Source: Nocardioides aromaticivorans (GTDB lineage: Bacteria > Actinomycetota > Actinomycetes > Propionibacteriales > Nocardioidaceae). Taken from it: a DNA stretch of 64,000 nucleotides. A program made the translations under genes and the position numbers. Of this stretch, positions 15,993-24,438 are shown one piece after another. The stretch spans positions 123,948-187,947 of the forward strand of contig NZ_JACBZM010000002.1 of assembly GCF_013408525.1 (NCBI RefSeq), written 5' to 3'. The notes under the pieces are model-generated. The model ran no database searches and was not told the DNA's origin. It was given only the letters and a program-made list of their open reading frames with translations. The first letter of the stretch is position 1. Every line of letters starts with the position of its first letter.

Positions 15993-16829
15993 TCACTCGT
16001 CGTCGGCCGGTCCCGGCGTCACGGCCAGCGAGCGGGGCTCCTTAGTCGAGGTGAGCACCCCACGGCGATGCAGCGTGTCGATCATCGCCGACGCCAGCGG
16101 CCCCTCTACGCCAAGAGCGGAGGCCAACTCGCGCCAGGTCGGCCCCTCCCCCGTCTCGGCCCACACCCGCGCGACGTACTCCCGGGACGCCTCGGCGTGT
16201 TCGTCGGCCAGCTCGCCGGCCCGCTGCCGGCGCTGTGCGGCCCGCTGCCGCTGCACATCCCTGCGCCGCTTCTCCTCGGCGTAGATCTCCCGCACATGCG
16301 GCACCTCGTCGCGGCCCTGGGCACCGTTGAGCAGCGCCACCGCCGCCTTCCACCGAGGCAGTCCCGGCTTCCCGGCATGCGTCGCGAACCGGCGGTACGC
16401 AGCGAGGACCTCGGGCGTGACCACCCGGTTGTACCCGGCCGCCTGCAGCAGCTCCCCGACCCGCTCGTCGGACGCCTTCGGGCGCGGTGGCCTCCCGCCG
16501 CCCGACCCGTCTCCAACCTCCGCCCGGTCGGCGGCGCCCCCTTCAACCGAAGACGCCGCCCCCGCTGACCGGGTTGGCGCCGCGGGCTGGGTTGGCGCCG
16601 GCCGGTCAGGCGGCCGTGACTGCGCGAGCCTTCCCTTGACTTCGTGACCACAGGCCTGGCAGACGGCGTAGGGCCACTCCCCCGCTCCGTCCGGCCCGGC
16701 CTGGGCGTCCTCGTGACGCCACTCGATCCAGGTGCTGGTCGACCCGCAGGCCCGACACGGCTTGCCCAAGGGACGCCTCGCATGCCGACCCGCGTCGTCG
16801 CCTCGTCGACTCGTACGCTCACCGTGCAC
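15993..16829 (-). CDS. Zinc-ribbon protein with C-terminal HTH-like region
   Basis: 278 residues if started at the GTG at 16829 (GGAGGGG just upstream, slightly too close), 13 nt after the stop of the partition gene. CRACGS and CQACGH make a four-Cys zinc ribbon at about residues 27-62. A low-complexity Pro/Ala linker follows, then a helical domain with a long basic helix (AEEKRRRDVQRQRAAQRRQRAGELADEHAE) and a winged-HTH-like end (TWRELASALGVEGPLASAMIDTLHRRGVL). Co-transcription after parA and its partner suggests a role in replication or segregation. Function unknown. Confidence 0.6.
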   Translation of the reverse strand: MHGERTSRRGDDAGRHARRPLGKPCRACGSTSTWIEWRHEDAQAGPDGAGEWPYAVCQACGHEVKGRLAQSRPPDRPAPTQPAAPTRSAGAASSVEGGAADRAEVGDGSGGGRPPRPKASDERVGELLQAAGYNRVVTPEVLAAYRRFATHAGKPGLPRWKAAVALLNGAQGRDEVPHVREIYAEEKRRRDVQRQRAAQRRQRAGELADEHAEASREYVARVWAETGEGPTWRELASALGVEGPLASAMIDTLHRRGVLTSTKEPRSLAVTPGPADDE

Positions 16830-16842
16830 TCCCCTCCAGTGT

Positions 16843-17451
16843 TCAGCTGAGGTACGCCGACAGGGCCGCTGCCACGAGCTGGGACCGCGAGTCGGCGCCA
16901 TGCTTGTCGGTCAACTGATCGATCACCTCGAGGTTGCCCGCCTTGATCCGCAACGAGACCCCCACGAACCTCTCCCCCTTCGCACCAGGCGTCCGGTCGA
17001 ACAGGCCGTCGCTCACCGTCGGCTTCTCGCTCCGTGCCGCCACCAGGTCCGTCAACTCGTCCTGATGTGCCACGAGCGCGTCCAGCAGCACGTCGACCTG
17101 CGACGTCCGGTCCCGCTTCGCCCGGTCCCGCCATGCCTCCGCCATCGTCAGCGGCACCGACACCGACACCGGCTTCATCGTCTCCGCACTCGCGCTGCGG
17201 GCCGACGCCCTCTCGGTGCGGGGCTTCCGGGCCCGACCCGCCGGCTTGGAGGTCGACTCGGCCTTCGCCGTCGCTCGCGGCGTGTCCGTCGCCGGTGCAG
17301 CGGTCGGGGCGAGATCCCGCGACTCCTCCTGGGCCGGGTCCGGGCTCGGCGCTGGCACCACCTGCAAGGTCTGGGGGCGGGCGCTCGGGGCAGGCAGGTC
17401 CGTGGGCTTCTTCAAGCCTGCGATCGGCGCCATCGGCTCGCGGCGGCTCAT
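16843..17451 (-). CDS. ParA partner with tandem ribbon-helix-helix-like domains
   Basis: 202 residues, start overlapping the parA stop by 4 nt. The first 90 residues are a Pro/Ala/Ser-rich, probably disordered arm. Two RHH-like units follow: about 92-125 (PVSVSVPLTMAEAWRDRAKR ... VDVLLDALVA) and about 160-202 (RFVGVSLRIKAGNLEVIDQL ... SQLVAAALSAYLS). This layout, with a flexible arm plus RHH DNA-binding units, is that of centromere-binding proteins of type Ib partition systems, where the arm stimulates the ParA ATPase. The likely binding site is the repeat array upstream of parA. Confidence 0.75.
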   Translation of the reverse strand: MSRREPMAPIAGLKKPTDLPAPSARPQTLQVVPAPSPDPAQEESRDLAPTAAPATDTPRATAKAESTSKPAGRARKPRTERASARSASAETMKPVSVSVPLTMAEAWRDRAKRDRTSQVDVLLDALVAHQDELTDLVAARSEKPTVSDGLFDRTPGAKGERFVGVSLRIKAGNLEVIDQLTDKHGADSRSQLVAAALSAYLS

Positions 17452-18395
17452 GCGCTGGCCTCCTCGCGGTTCGCCGACTCGAGCTTGTCGATCCTGGTCA
17501 AGATCGCATTGGTCAGCAGCAGGTGGTCATCGGCGAGTCCCCCGACGCTGCCCGGGATACGTTCCGGTCGTCGGCCCTCCCGAAGAGCCTTCCACCACGG
17601 CTCGCCGGCCTCTTCCTCCTTCGCGATCTCCGCGAGCTCGTGCACCAGCTTGCCGGCGTTGCGGGCGTCGACCGCGGCGCTGGAATGGCGAATCGTGATG
17701 ACCTCGCCCTCCTGGTCCAGGAACAAGCTCGACGCACCGTCGAGCACCGCGTTGATGTCCTCGACGGCGTTGCGACGAATACGGGCGCCGCTGGTGTCGA
17801 AGTCGAACGGGACCACACCGAGAACCTCGACATGCGGGTTGGCCCGCCGAACCTCGGTGAGCTCGGCGGCCAGCTCCGCGAGGTTGCCGATGCTGGACCG
17901 ATCACTCTTCGTCGGGACGACCACCCACCTCGTCGCCCCCAGGACCAACTGCAAGATGATCGGCCGGGTCGGAGGCGTGTCAATCACGATCAGGTCGTAA
18001 TCGCGTGCCAGCGGCGCCAGCGCCTCGGCCAGCATCAACCGGTACTCGGTGCCGCGGCGCTCCTTCCCCAACAGCACGTCCTCGATGTCCTTCAGCGCGT
18101 CCCGGCCCATCGGGATGACGTCGAGGTTCGGGCGGATCTCGCGCAGCACCGGCTTCAGCGGCTGGTGCGCGTCGAGAACCTCGAGCATGTGGGCGCCGCG
18201 GTCGTTGTCCGGGGTGTGCTTGTAACCGAGATCGTCGCCGGCATCGCCCTGCGCGTCGAACTCGATGAAGAGCGTGTGCCAGCCCGCAGCCGCGCTCAGG
18301 CCGGCGAAATTGGCCGACGTGGACGTCTTGCCGACGCCCCCCTTGCCGTTTGCGAACGCGATGACTCGGCTGAGCACATCTTGGGTCAAGGCCAT
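17448..18395 (-). CDS. parA: ParA-family partition ATPase
   Basis: 315 residues with a canonical deviant Walker A, KGGVGKTS at residues 18-25, the second motif FIEFDAQGDAGDDLGY and Walker B DLIVIDTPPTRPI. There is no N-terminal HTH extension, so it belongs with the shorter ParA proteins whose partner does the repression. It moves plasmid copies on the nucleoid. Partner gene overlaps by 4 nt. The 578 nt upstream contain many related repeats and no gene, as expected for a partition site. Confidence 0.9.
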   Translation of the reverse strand: MALTQDVLSRVIAFANGKGGVGKTSTSANFAGLSAAAGWHTLFIEFDAQGDAGDDLGYKHTPDNDRGAHMLEVLDAHQPLKPVLREIRPNLDVIPMGRDALKDIEDVLLGKERRGTEYRLMLAEALAPLARDYDLIVIDTPPTRPIILQLVLGATRWVVVPTKSDRSSIGNLAELAAELTEVRRANPHVEVLGVVPFDFDTSGARIRRNAVEDINAVLDGASSLFLDQEGEVITIRHSSAAVDARNAGKLVHELAEIAKEEEAGEPWWKALREGRRPERIPGSVGGLADDHLLLTNAILTRIDKLESANREEASA

Positions 18396-18973
18396 AGGGG
18401 AAGAGCCTCTCTGTGCGAAATCCAGGACTAGGAACGCGTCCGATCATCCCGCAGCGCACCACCGCAACGCAGTAGCGACACGCGGTAGCGCGGTGCGGTA
18501 GTGCACACACCACCGCACCGCGTCACGTCCGTGCGGCGGTGGTCAGCGGCAACGCGGCGCAATACGGCGGGACAACGCCGCGCGGCACCCACGCACACGG
18601 CAGCGCGTGCCACCAACGCGCGTGAGTAACGCGGAGAACCACCGCGCCGCGTTGCCACCCTGCGATGGTGAGAGCAGTCCGATTCGACGGCACCGCCGCC
18701 CAATGACGCGACGCGGTCCTGCTGTGCACCATTGCGGCGCGGTAGTGGCGTGCGGTAGTGCGCTGCATTAGCGCCCGGCGGCAGGGTTGTGCGGCAGCGC
18801 AGCGCAGTGGTGCCGAACCTGGGTGCAGGCCTTCTCGGGCGTTGGTCTCGTGAGGCGTGGTCTTGCCCGCCGCGACCCTGTTCGGCGCTCTGAGGCCCGT
18901 TCTAGGGCGTCTGGTGAGGCCTGTGGGACAGGGTATGACCCTCGGGTCGGATGCGAGGTCGAGGACCTCGCGA
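18396..18973. repeat. Repeat-rich partition centromere candidate upstream of parA
   Basis: 578 nt without a gene. Imperfect repeats of GCGGTAGTGC occur near 18467, 18481, 18493, 18736, 18749 and 18761. The related sequence ACCACCGC with CACCGC or AACGC appears near 18458, 18510 and 18638, giving both orientations. The density peaks at 18450-18650 and 18720-18810. Arrays next to parA bind RHH partner proteins in known plasmids. An origin function cannot be excluded. Confidence 0.6.
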
Positions 18974-20317
18974 TCAGATGTTGAACGACCTCGGTGGCCG
19001 GGGGAGTGCACCGGGTCCCGTCGCGGGGTCGGGTGTTGACGTTGCCGGGGTGTCCAGGGCGCCAGCCTGGAGGACGGCGGACCGGTGTGCAGTGCCGCCA
19101 CCGCCAGCCCGAGGCGGGTGGGGGAGGACATCCGCGAACAGCCGCTGCTCATGCTCGGGGATGCCGTTCCCGGCCGCGATGGTGCGCCACGACGCGACGG
19201 CGGAGTCGATCTCGGCGAGCACCTCGACGCCCCGGTCGGCCGTCATCCCGAAGTACGGCGCGGCCTGAAGGAGTGCCTCGCGTTCCTCCGATGCTGACGT
19301 TGCGCCGCTGATCGAGGTTGCCCGGGCCTGGTTCGGATCCGGATTCGGGTTGACGTCGAACGCCGGCGCGAGCATCCAGCCGCCGGGGGAGTGGAGGAAG
19401 CCGTGGTTGCGGAAGTGGTCGTCGATGTTGTGGATAGCGGTGAAGACCGCCATCCGTCGCCACAGGCCGGCCAGGTCGGCGTCGGGCCGGGTGGAGTGAT
19501 CTGCGATCGCCGCGGCGAGGTCCAGATAGTCGGCCGGGTCACCGTCGCTGAGTCCCGTCAGTGTCATGGCGCTCGCATAGCCCAGCCGGCCCCCGGCGGT
19601 GTCGCGGTCGAAGCGCCGCAGGATCAGGACGCTGCGGCCCTCGATCTTGGTCAGGTGACGGGCGGGCACGTCGAGTCCCGCGTGCTCGGCGAGGTCCAGC
19701 GCGGTCTTCTCCCATGCCATGACGTCCCACTCGTCGCCCGGGTGCGGGAACTTCGCGATCGACAGGGCTCCGTCGGCATCGATCACCGACGCCTTCGGGC
19801 GGGCGCCGCCGAGGGTCGTGCCACCGACGTCCAGAAGCTCACGCACTGCGTGCATCTCCTCCTCGTCATGTCGGCGGCCTCCGCGAGCGAGCTGGTCAGA
19901 GGCATGCAGCAGCCGGCCGAGGTCGACCAGGCGCGGGATCTCGTGCCCGTCGGCGACATAAACAGGACTGTCGGCGCGTCGGTAGCGCAGGGCGCCCTGC
20001 CGGGAGTGGTCCGAGACGCCCACGAGGTAGTCGACCTCGCTGATCGACGCGGGACCGGGCCAGACCTTCTCAATCAGTCGGCGGCCCCACCGGTCGGGGG
20101 CACTGTCGGCGAACGCCCCGGGCAGACCGGTGGTGTGGCCGCGGCCGACATCCAGCGGGAGAGCCGGGTCGACGGCGTAGGCGTCTGGCCGCGCCAGGTA
20201 GGCGGGGGAGTAGGTGAAGGTTGTCGTAACCGCGCGGCCGCGGCGGGTGAAGTGAGCGGTGCCGACGTGGACGCCCCGCCCACCCAAGTCCAGGTCGACC
20301 TCCAGCTGGGTGTCCAT
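18974..20317 (-). CDS. hipA: HipA-family toxin kinase
   Basis: 447 residues. The kinase core shows GGARPKASV (glycine-rich/Ser loop) at about 163-171, RRFDRD, and the catalytic HNIDDHFRNHGFL near 340 with the metal-binding FDVNPNP about 20 residues later, all hallmarks of HipA. HipA kinases phosphorylate tRNA synthetases or other targets and cause growth arrest. It starts at the stop of the hipB-like gene (TGATG), antitoxin first. The likely role here is plasmid maintenance. Confidence 0.9.
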   Translation of the reverse strand: MDTQLEVDLDLGGRGVHVGTAHFTRRGRAVTTTFTYSPAYLARPDAYAVDPALPLDVGRGHTTGLPGAFADSAPDRWGRRLIEKVWPGPASISEVDYLVGVSDHSRQGALRYRRADSPVYVADGHEIPRLVDLGRLLHASDQLARGGRRHDEEEMHAVRELLDVGGTTLGGARPKASVIDADGALSIAKFPHPGDEWDVMAWEKTALDLAEHAGLDVPARHLTKIEGRSVLILRRFDRDTAGGRLGYASAMTLTGLSDGDPADYLDLAAAIADHSTRPDADLAGLWRRMAVFTAIHNIDDHFRNHGFLHSPGGWMLAPAFDVNPNPDPNQARATSISGATSASEEREALLQAAPYFGMTADRGVEVLAEIDSAVASWRTIAAGNGIPEHEQRLFADVLPHPPRAGGGGTAHRSAVLQAGALDTPATSTPDPATGPGALPRPPRSFNI

Positions 20318-20640
20318 CAGCGCCGCACCCGCTTCGGCAGCACCTGATCAGCACGGGCACGGCCGAGCTCGGTCTCGTACGGGTCGAGCGCGGTCACCGC
20401 GTCGTCGAGCCGACCCAGAGCACGCAGCACGTTCAGGTAGGTCTCCAACGTCACCGAGGGATCGCCGTGCTCGAGCTTGCGTAGGGTCGGGGCAGAGATC
20501 CCCGCCCGCTGAGCAACCTGCTCGGCAGTCAGGCCCAGCAGGCGGCGCCAAGTCACGACATGAGAGCCGATCCGCTCGGCCGCCAGACCCACCTTCGCTG
20601 GACTCGGGCGCTTCATCGCCACCACTCCATCCCAGTTCAT
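20317..20640 (-). CDS. hipB: HipB-like Xre-family antitoxin
   Basis: 107 residues from the ATG at 20640, preceded by GAAGGG at 11 nt; a second in-frame ATG at 20616 is possible. The HTH is WRRLLGLTAEQVAQRAGISAPTLRKLEHGDPSVTLETYLNVLRALG in pattern: LTAEQVAQRAGIS then TLRKLEHGD, a classic Xre helix pair. It would neutralise HipA and repress the operon. A GAAAG-TCTG-CTTTC inverted repeat at 20675-20688 upstream is a candidate operator. Confidence 0.85.
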   Translation of the reverse strand: MNWDGVVAMKRPSPAKVGLAAERIGSHVVTWRRLLGLTAEQVAQRAGISAPTLRKLEHGDPSVTLETYLNVLRALGRLDDAVTALDPYETELGRARADQVLPKRVRR

Positions 20641-20674
20641 ACCGAAAGCAACCCTTCTAGAATAGCCGACAACT

Positions 20675-20688
20675 GAAAGTCTGCTTTC
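20675..20688. promoter_or_regulatory. Inverted repeat upstream of hipB
   Basis: GAAAG-N4-CTTTC, 35 nt before the hipB ATG in an unusually AT-rich patch with TATTCT (minus strand) as a possible -10 box. Likely operator for HipB autoregulation. Confidence 0.5.
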
Positions 20689-20811
20689 TATTAAGTCTGT
20701 CGGCGGGGCCGTGTGGCGGCGCCGGCGTCCCCTCAGCTCATCGCCGCGGGCGCTGTGGAACCGGAACAGGTGCATCGCGCGGGCAGCGCGGTCATCGGAC
20801 GGGTGAGTGGC

Positions 20812-21246
20812 TCATCGGCGTGGGGCCCGGTCGGTCACCGGGCTTGGCGAGGTCGCCGGAGGCCGCGAGGGTTCAGCAGCGTGCTGCGCCCGCAGCGCGG
20901 CGGCCTGCAGAGCGACCGCCGGGTCCGGCGCCCACCCGGGTCGCTGGGGGAGGGGCTGGCCACCGGGAGTTGCGACCCGCTCGTCGAAGAGGGCGTGCTC
21001 CTTGGTGCCGCCCATCGCCATCGGAACGAGCGACCTGGTTTCGAGCCGCACCGCGTCCCAGGTCGCGAGGCGATCCGGCGGCGCCTCGCTCCGCTTCAGC
21101 GGCATGATCCGGTACTCACGTCGCGCATTCATCACTGCGTCCGCGGCCGCGCGGTACCCCTCGGACGCGGCGGTCTCCCGGGCGAGGCGCCGGACGTGGT
21201 CGACGGCGGCGACCGGGTCGGTGAGTCGGGGCTCGTCGTCTTTCAT
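20812..21246 (-). CDS. Hypothetical protein, 144 aa
   Basis: ATG at 21246 with AGGAGAACTG upstream. The N-terminal 80 residues look globular and helical (PVAAVDHVRRLARETAASEGYRAAADAVMNARR), and the last 50 are Pro/Ala-rich. No domain recognised. It is the last gene of a minus-strand row that begins at the promoter element near 24358 or 23807. Confidence 0.6.
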   Translation of the reverse strand: MKDDEPRLTDPVAAVDHVRRLARETAASEGYRAAADAVMNARREYRIMPLKRSEAPPDRLATWDAVRLETRSLVPMAMGGTKEHALFDERVATPGGQPLPQRPGWAPDPAVALQAAALRAQHAAEPSRPPATSPSPVTDRAPRR

Positions 21247-21295
21247 CAGTTCTCCTAGAGTCGTTTCGGTCGCCGGTCGCCGGTTGGCTCGTGGT

Positions 21296-22204
21296 TCAGC
21301 GGGCCGGACCGGAGGTCGGCTGGGACGTCGAGGTCGAGTCAGGACTCGGCTGCGGCGATGGGGTGTCCGGTGATGACTTGAGCGCCGAGCGCATCAGCGA
21401 GACGCCCGATGGCGTAGCTGGCGCCGTCGGCTGACTTGTGGGGCTCATCTGGCCGGTGACCTCTGCGAGGAGGGCGATGGCGCGGTCGGCGAGGTCGCAT
21501 CCGGCGTCATCGCTGGTGTGCCAGTCCGCGGAGGCCGGGAAGTCGCCGACCGTCTCCCCGGCAGAGAGCTCGGCTCGTTGCGCCCGCCATTGGGCATGTT
21601 CAGCGACCAGGTCGGATGCCGCACGGACCTGGTCGACGGTGGGCCCGTCGACGCTCCTGCCCAGCGCGGCGGCGAGCAGGGGCAGCAGCTCCTCCGCGGT
21701 GGGCAGCTGCACCTGGGCAGCGTCTCGGTGCTGGCGGTCCCAGTCGGGCCGCGCGCCCGGCGGGTGCCCTTCGTAATCGCAGTAGTGGCCGTCCTCGACA
21801 CCGTCGAGGGGGTACCCGTCGACCGTCGCGCTCGAGACGGCCCATCTGCTGGCGCCGGCGTGCCCCTCGCTGGGCTCGGCGAGAAACAGCGACTGGAACG
21901 TGGGACCGGAGTAGGTTCCGCCCTGGTCGAACGACAAGAAGACGCAGGTTCCATCGGTGGTCCAGCCGGTCACCGTTCCGTACTGCACTCGGCCGGCGCC
22001 GCTGCGGCGGTAGACCCGGGTGCCGGGGGGCGCACTGTCCTCAGCTGCGATCACGGGTTGCGTCGAGGATTCCTCGACGAGGTGGAGGTAGACCTTGACG
22101 TGGTTCTCGATCCGGTGCGGATAGTTCGGATCATCACGCCACGGAGCCTCCTCGACAGGGGAGGGCTCGGCGGCGGCCGCCTGAGGGGTCGGGTGCTGGC
22201 TCAT
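21296..22204 (-). CDS. Hypothetical protein, 302 aa
   Basis: ATG at 22204 preceded by GGAG at 8 nt. A beta-rich middle (RVYRRSGAGRVQYGTVTGW, then VFLSFDQGGTYSGPTFQSLF) suggests a small barrel, and the C-terminal 80 residues are Ser/Thr/Pro-rich. Several Trp and Tyr but no catalytic signature. It sits 49 nt upstream of the 144-aa gene in the same direction. Function unknown. Confidence 0.6.
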   Translation of the reverse strand: MSQHPTPQAAAAEPSPVEEAPWRDDPNYPHRIENHVKVYLHLVEESSTQPVIAAEDSAPPGTRVYRRSGAGRVQYGTVTGWTTDGTCVFLSFDQGGTYSGPTFQSLFLAEPSEGHAGASRWAVSSATVDGYPLDGVEDGHYCDYEGHPPGARPDWDRQHRDAAQVQLPTAEELLPLLAAALGRSVDGPTVDQVRAASDLVAEHAQWRAQRAELSAGETVGDFPASADWHTSDDAGCDLADRAIALLAEVTGQMSPTSQPTAPATPSGVSLMRSALKSSPDTPSPQPSPDSTSTSQPTSGPAR

Positions 22205-22350
22205 CTCTGCAGCTCCTGTCGCTGGGTAGGGGAGTGGTGTGCCCGGCCCCGCAGGTACACCTCCCCGGGAGTCTCGGAAGTGCAGGGATTGTGGGTGCCC
22301 TTCGCCGTATGACCGACGGCTTTGACGGGGCCGGGCAAGCTGTGGAGTTG

Positions 22351-23754
22351 TTAGAAGGCCGGGGCGCTGGCGCTACGCGCCGCCGGGAACGGCGTGGGTG
22401 GCCGGGACGACGCGGTGGGCGTCAGGGTCAGGGACTGCTGGAGGGCGGCCCGTTGCAGCGGGTGGCTGTACCGGGCCACCGGCTCGCTGGGAGCCGGCAG
22501 GTTCACCAGGTCGGTAAGCGTGGTCTCCAGCCGCGACCGGCGACCCACCCGGACCGGACCGTCTCGGTGCCGTGGGTGGGCATCGACCAGATTGCTGTTG
22601 CCGCGCAGCAGCTCGCGGCGCAGCGCCTGGCCCAAGTTGTGAGTCACCGCGTGGGTTTCCTTGGCCAGCTCGACCATCTGCGTGGGCTGCAGCTTGATCG
22701 GTATCCCGTTGTCCTCCATCCGGGCCACCGCGGTGGTGAGCTCGCTCTGCTGCCAAAAGCGCCGCATGTTCGGCTCCTGGTCGGCCCTCACGTCGGCGAG
22801 GTGGCTGATCTGGGGCTGCAACGACTCCAGCACCTCGGCGCGCCCGGAGAAGAACGCCGCGAACATGCTGGTCTTGGCCGACTTGGCGGCGGCCTCCGCG
22901 AACGTCCGGCACAGGTAGAGCTGGCTGGCCGTGACCTGCCGTGCGGAGTCGGCCGTGATCTCCGGCTCGCCGGCATAGAACGCGTCGGAGGCGAGCATCG
23001 GGCGGAGGAAACGTGCCAGCCGCTGCTGCGCCGCCGCGAGATCGGCGGGCGTGGAGACCATCGACACCGGCTCAACGACGGTCGACGGAGCCACCTGCCG
23101 AAGCCGGGGTGCGGCCTCCTCGGGGCTCGCGCTCGTGGCATGCCAGGTCGCCACCCGTGCGGTCTGGGAGAGCACCATCCGCTTCTCGTCCAGCCCCATC
23201 GCGAACTCCGGTCGCTGATGCTCAGCGAGCAGCCCCACCTCCTCGAGGCGGGAGTCGAGCACCAGGACCGCCTCCAGCGCCACCGCCACGTCGCGCATCA
23301 CCCACCAGGCGGCGCCCGGATCGGTGCGCCACGGCTGTTCCTCGGCCGCCGACAGTGCATGGGAGGCCGACATCAGCTCGATCGCCGCCATCCGCCACGC
23401 CTCGACCGTCGGGTCCTCCGAGGCCGGCGTGAGGAAGTCCGCAGGCGGTCGGCGCTCGTCTAGCGTCAGGGTGGGCAGGGCGAAGGCGATGTTGTCCACC
23501 AGACTCGCCAGCTTCTCGTCCAACCCGGCCAGCATCGGCTTCGGCGTAGGTGCCGGAAGATGGTCCGGCGGCGGGTACCAGCTGTCCTGACCCACGTCGT
23601 AGAGCCGCTGACGTAGCGCGTCGACCACGGCCTCACGACAGTGCAGCAACTGGTCAACCGCGTACTCATCGGCCGGGATCACGTCTTCACGGACCAGGAC
23701 GTTGAGCGCCTGAGCCGCGTTCTCGGCGTGCTCGCCGTAGGTGGAGACCGTCAT
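22351..23754 (-). CDS. Hypothetical helical backbone protein, 467 aa
   Basis: Start taken at the ATG at 23754, which forms an ATGA overlap with the 15-residue leader frame just upstream; the frame is open further but that part has the leader and promoter in it. Sequence is Ala/Leu-rich helical throughout (ENAAQALNVLVREDVIPADEYAVDQLL, FRKMLASDAF-like repeats) with no membrane segment or known catalytic motif. It belongs to the set of genes behind the TGTCCG-N17-TTGCTT element. Function unknown. Confidence 0.65.
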   Translation of the reverse strand: MTVSTYGEHAENAAQALNVLVREDVIPADEYAVDQLLHCREAVVDALRQRLYDVGQDSWYPPPDHLPAPTPKPMLAGLDEKLASLVDNIAFALPTLTLDERRPPADFLTPASEDPTVEAWRMAAIELMSASHALSAAEEQPWRTDPGAAWWVMRDVAVALEAVLVLDSRLEEVGLLAEHQRPEFAMGLDEKRMVLSQTARVATWHATSASPEEAAPRLRQVAPSTVVEPVSMVSTPADLAAAQQRLARFLRPMLASDAFYAGEPEITADSARQVTASQLYLCRTFAEAAAKSAKTSMFAAFFSGRAEVLESLQPQISHLADVRADQEPNMRRFWQQSELTTAVARMEDNGIPIKLQPTQMVELAKETHAVTHNLGQALRRELLRGNSNLVDAHPRHRDGPVRVGRRSRLETTLTDLVNLPAPSEPVARYSHPLQRAALQQSLTLTPTASSRPPTPFPAARSASAPAF

Positions 23755-23798
23755 CGCGGGCCACCGGCCACTCGCGGGTGAGGACAAGTCGTTGCCAT
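23751..23798 (-). CDS. Possible leaderless 15-residue leader peptide
   Basis: ATG at 23798 follows the TTGCTT box (23807-23812) by exactly 8 nt and reads MATTCPHPRVAGGPR, ending in a TGA that overlaps the ATG of the 467-aa gene. In two other copies of the element the main gene itself starts at the same 8-nt distance. It may serve only to couple translation on a leaderless mRNA. Inference from spacing; no other support. Confidence 0.4.
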   Translation of the reverse strand: MATTCPHPRVAGGPR

Positions 23799-23806
23799 GC
23801 CCGGAG

Positions 23807-23835
23807 AAGCAACCGCCGCGGCGCCAGATCGGACA
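23807..23835 (-). promoter_or_regulatory. Regulon promoter element, copy 2
   Basis: Minus strand TGTCCG-N17-TTGCTT, with ATC after the first box, GG before and CTCCGGG after the second. It drives the 15-residue leader frame and the 467-aa gene. Confidence 0.75.
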
Positions 23836-23869
23836 CCGCGGCGGAACTGCTTGTGGAGAAAATGGCGAC

Positions 23870-24349
23870 TCACACGCCCGGTGGGCCGGGGGAGCGCTCT
23901 GCCGGGTCCGGACCTTCACCTGCGGCCCGGCCGTTGGTCTGCGGCCGGGTCGCGTGCAGTACGCCGGCCTGCAACCTCCCGCTGCGATCGGGGGCCGTCG
24001 GTTCAGAGTCGAGGTCTCCGAAGTGGTTCGGGTCGCCGGGGTCGATCAGCGTCACCCGGTTCCCGTAGTCGGCGCACATGCGGGCGATCGAGGCAGGAAC
24101 CGGGTCCACGTACACGTCATCGAGCCACTCGTCACGGTTGGTGTCCTCAGCGAAGCCGTCGATGAGCAGCGAGTCCTGCATGGCGGCCACCGCCTGCCTG
24201 TGGGAGGAGTAGGGCCCGACGACCTCAGGGCGCGGGTGCTCGGAGTCGGCGTACCAACGCAGAGTGACCCACCACCCCGACGCCTCGGATCCCCCGTGGG
24301 CGTTGACGTAGTCGGTCCAGGTCGCATCGCGAGGCAGCGGTTTCGTCAC
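23870..24349 (-). CDS. Hypothetical acidic protein with leaderless start, 159 aa
   Basis: GTG at 24349 is 8 nt after the TTGCTT box of copy 3, so the mRNA is probably leaderless. The first 110 residues are acidic and Trp-rich (TWTDYVNAHGGSEASGWWVTLRWYADSE, DTNRDEWLDDVYVDP), followed by a Gly/Pro/Arg-rich tail. No domain recognised. Its 3' end lies 35 nt before the next promoter element. Confidence 0.65.
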   Translation of the reverse strand: MTKPLPRDATWTDYVNAHGGSEASGWWVTLRWYADSEHPRPEVVGPYSSHRQAVAAMQDSLLIDGFAEDTNRDEWLDDVYVDPVPASIARMCADYGNRVTLIDPGDPNHFGDLDSEPTAPDRSGRLQAGVLHATRPQTNGRAAGEGPDPAERSPGPPGV

Positions 24350-24357
24350 GCCCGGAG

Positions 24358-24386
24358 AAGCAACCACCGTGGCGTCAGATCGGACA
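24358..24386 (-). promoter_or_regulatory. Regulon promoter element, copy 3
   Basis: Minus strand TGTCCG-N17-TTGCTT with the flanking ATC, GG and CTCCGGG. The GTG start of the 159-aa gene follows the second box by 8 nt. Confidence 0.75.
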
Positions 24387-24438
24387 CGGGTTGCCGGCGA
24401 CCTCGCGGACCCGGACCGCGGACACTTTGGGGTTGTTC

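Noticed and set aside
18437..18460. GTCCGATC near the partition repeats
   Set aside because: No second box at the required spacing and no gene in the right direction.
20640..20674. GGGTTGCTTTCGGTATG before hipB resembles the second box of the regulon element
   Set aside because: At the 17-nt position the first box reads AGTTGT rather than TGTCCG, and the start follows after 5 nt. Treated as chance similarity.
22238..22335. CCCGGCCCCG and CGGGGCCGGG, 10-nt arms about 80 nt apart between two backbone genes
   Set aside because: Perfect arms, but such GC-only words are frequent here and the distance is too long for a terminator.
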